Part shown: piece by piece, positions 63,614 to 64,000 of the stretch | How positions within the stretch are numbered: position 1 is the stretch's first letter | Layout of the letters: each line of letters opens with the position of its first letter | Source: Pseudomonadota bacterium | Lineage (GTDB): Bacteria; Myxococcota_A; UBA796; UBA9615 | Reading direction: 5' to 3' | Length of the DNA stretch: 64,000 nt | Assembly: GCA_024229515.1 (NCBI GenBank) | Contig: JAAESI010000072.1 | Coordinates: forward strand, 1 to 64,000 | The notes under the pieces: generated by a model | Database searches by the model: none | What the model saw: only the letters and a program-made list of their open reading frames with translations | What the model was told of the DNA's origin: nothing | Translations under genes and position numbers: made by a program

Positions 63614-64000
63614 GGACCGGTCACCCGGACTTCGACCCGGGTCGAAGGCACGCCTTCAGTCTCTTCAGCTCCGCCGAACGCGGCCGCTTCGAACAGGACC
63701 GGGTCCATCCCCCGCGCGACGAACTCCTCGATGACGGAGTTGGCGCGGGCGCGGGTGCGAGCGCGGTCTGCCTCGGACTCCCCCGAGTTCGTGATCCAGG
63801 CGGCGACCCGGATCGACTGGGCGTCGGGGTGGCGGTCCAAGATCAGGCGCTGCATGCGGGCGACCGCCGGCTTAGACTCGTGGGACAGTGAGCCGTCCGG
63901 GTCGAAACCGAGCGACGGAACGAAGACGTAGACGCCGTCGCGCTGAACCACGAGCTGCGTGGTCGGGCAGCCGCGGTGGGGTCCCGCCGCCTCGGGGCAG
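63610..64000 (-). CDS. OmpA-family C-terminal domain, partial (continues past the window end)
   Basis: The last ~130 residues are visible. They start with a thrombospondin-3-like end CPEAAGPHRGCP and a beta strand TTQLVVQRDGVYV. An OmpA-like peptidoglycan-binding domain follows, with RVAAWITNSGESEADRARTRARANSVIEEFVARG in place of the usual G-H-T-D...N-x-x-L-S-x-x-R-A motif. The G-H-T-D is changed to AWITNSG. The N-terminus is off the window. The stop overlaps that of the pseudokinase gene by 4 bases. Confidence 0.78.
   Translation of the reverse strand, partial: CPEAAGPHRGCPTTQLVVQRDGVYVFVPSLGFDPDGSLSHESKPAVARMQRLILDRHPDAQSIRVAAWITNSGESEADRARTRARANSVIEEFVARGMDPVLFEAAAFGGAEETEGVPSTRVEVRVTGP

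Overview
The window is very GC-rich and densely packed, and the genes are read from both strands. The gene content points to a Myxococcota-like (former Deltaproteobacteria) bacterium. The evidence is MopE-type Cys/Asp repeats, FG-GAP, PPC and proprotein-convertase P domains, MYXO-CTERM-like C-terminal anchors, lipoproteins with poly-Asp stalks, and serine/threonine kinases, one of them kinase-like with a PEGA domain. This assignment is inference; there is no rRNA or other marker gene here. I see no tRNA, rRNA, CRISPR array, insertion sequence, phage gene or recognisable transcription factor.

Layout. 1-3193: an inverted repeat and a large FG-GAP/HxH surface protein, divergent from a barrel-like protein (to 4618). 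4615-7072: a PhyH dioxygenase, the C-terminal stump of a PilT-like ATPase, and a TPR protein that abuts the stump. 7059-11179: two translationally coupled MopE-repeat lipoproteins. 11312-15317: amidohydrolase, hotdog thioesterase, SPL-like radical SAM protein, and a rhomboid protease whose start codon abuts the stop of a TIG protein with a C-terminal anchor. 15318-19060: the TIG protein, a four-PPC lipoprotein and an envelope protein. 19107-24660: a 5'-truncated N6-adenine methylase, two membrane proteins, a PHP-like lipoprotein and a second, divergent rhomboid-like protein. 24602-31146: FAD-linked oxidase, Cys-cluster protein, and a ferredoxin-ppc (PEP carboxylase) operon. 31350-37828: a 1584-residue YD-repeat protein, an M48 protease and a protein of unknown function. 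37884-46344: a PDZ protein, a protein resembling only the alpha chain of penicillin acylase, membrane and surface proteins, a DHH-like protein and a helix-hairpin-helix lipoprotein. 46581-54354: an MBL/S9-peptidase fusion, PPC lipoproteins, a kinase lacking its catalytic loop, and an acyl-CoA dehydrogenase. 54366-64000: two P-domain/MopE anchored proteins, an LMW phosphatase plus fructosamine-kinase deglycation pair, a twice-frameshifted kinase, a pseudokinase with a PEGA domain, and a partial OmpA-like protein.

Themes. Much of the coding capacity makes surface proteins with two anchoring modes: an N-terminal lipobox followed by an Asp-rich stalk, or a C-terminal Cys/hydrophobic/Arg tail. Many transcription-unit-leading genes have a TANNNT box only 6-10 bases before the start codon, which suggests leaderless or nearly leaderless transcripts. 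Several genes carry lesions (missing catalytic loop, paired frameshifts, 5' truncations, missing starts). These are either genuine decay or assembly error, and read mapping would distinguish the two.
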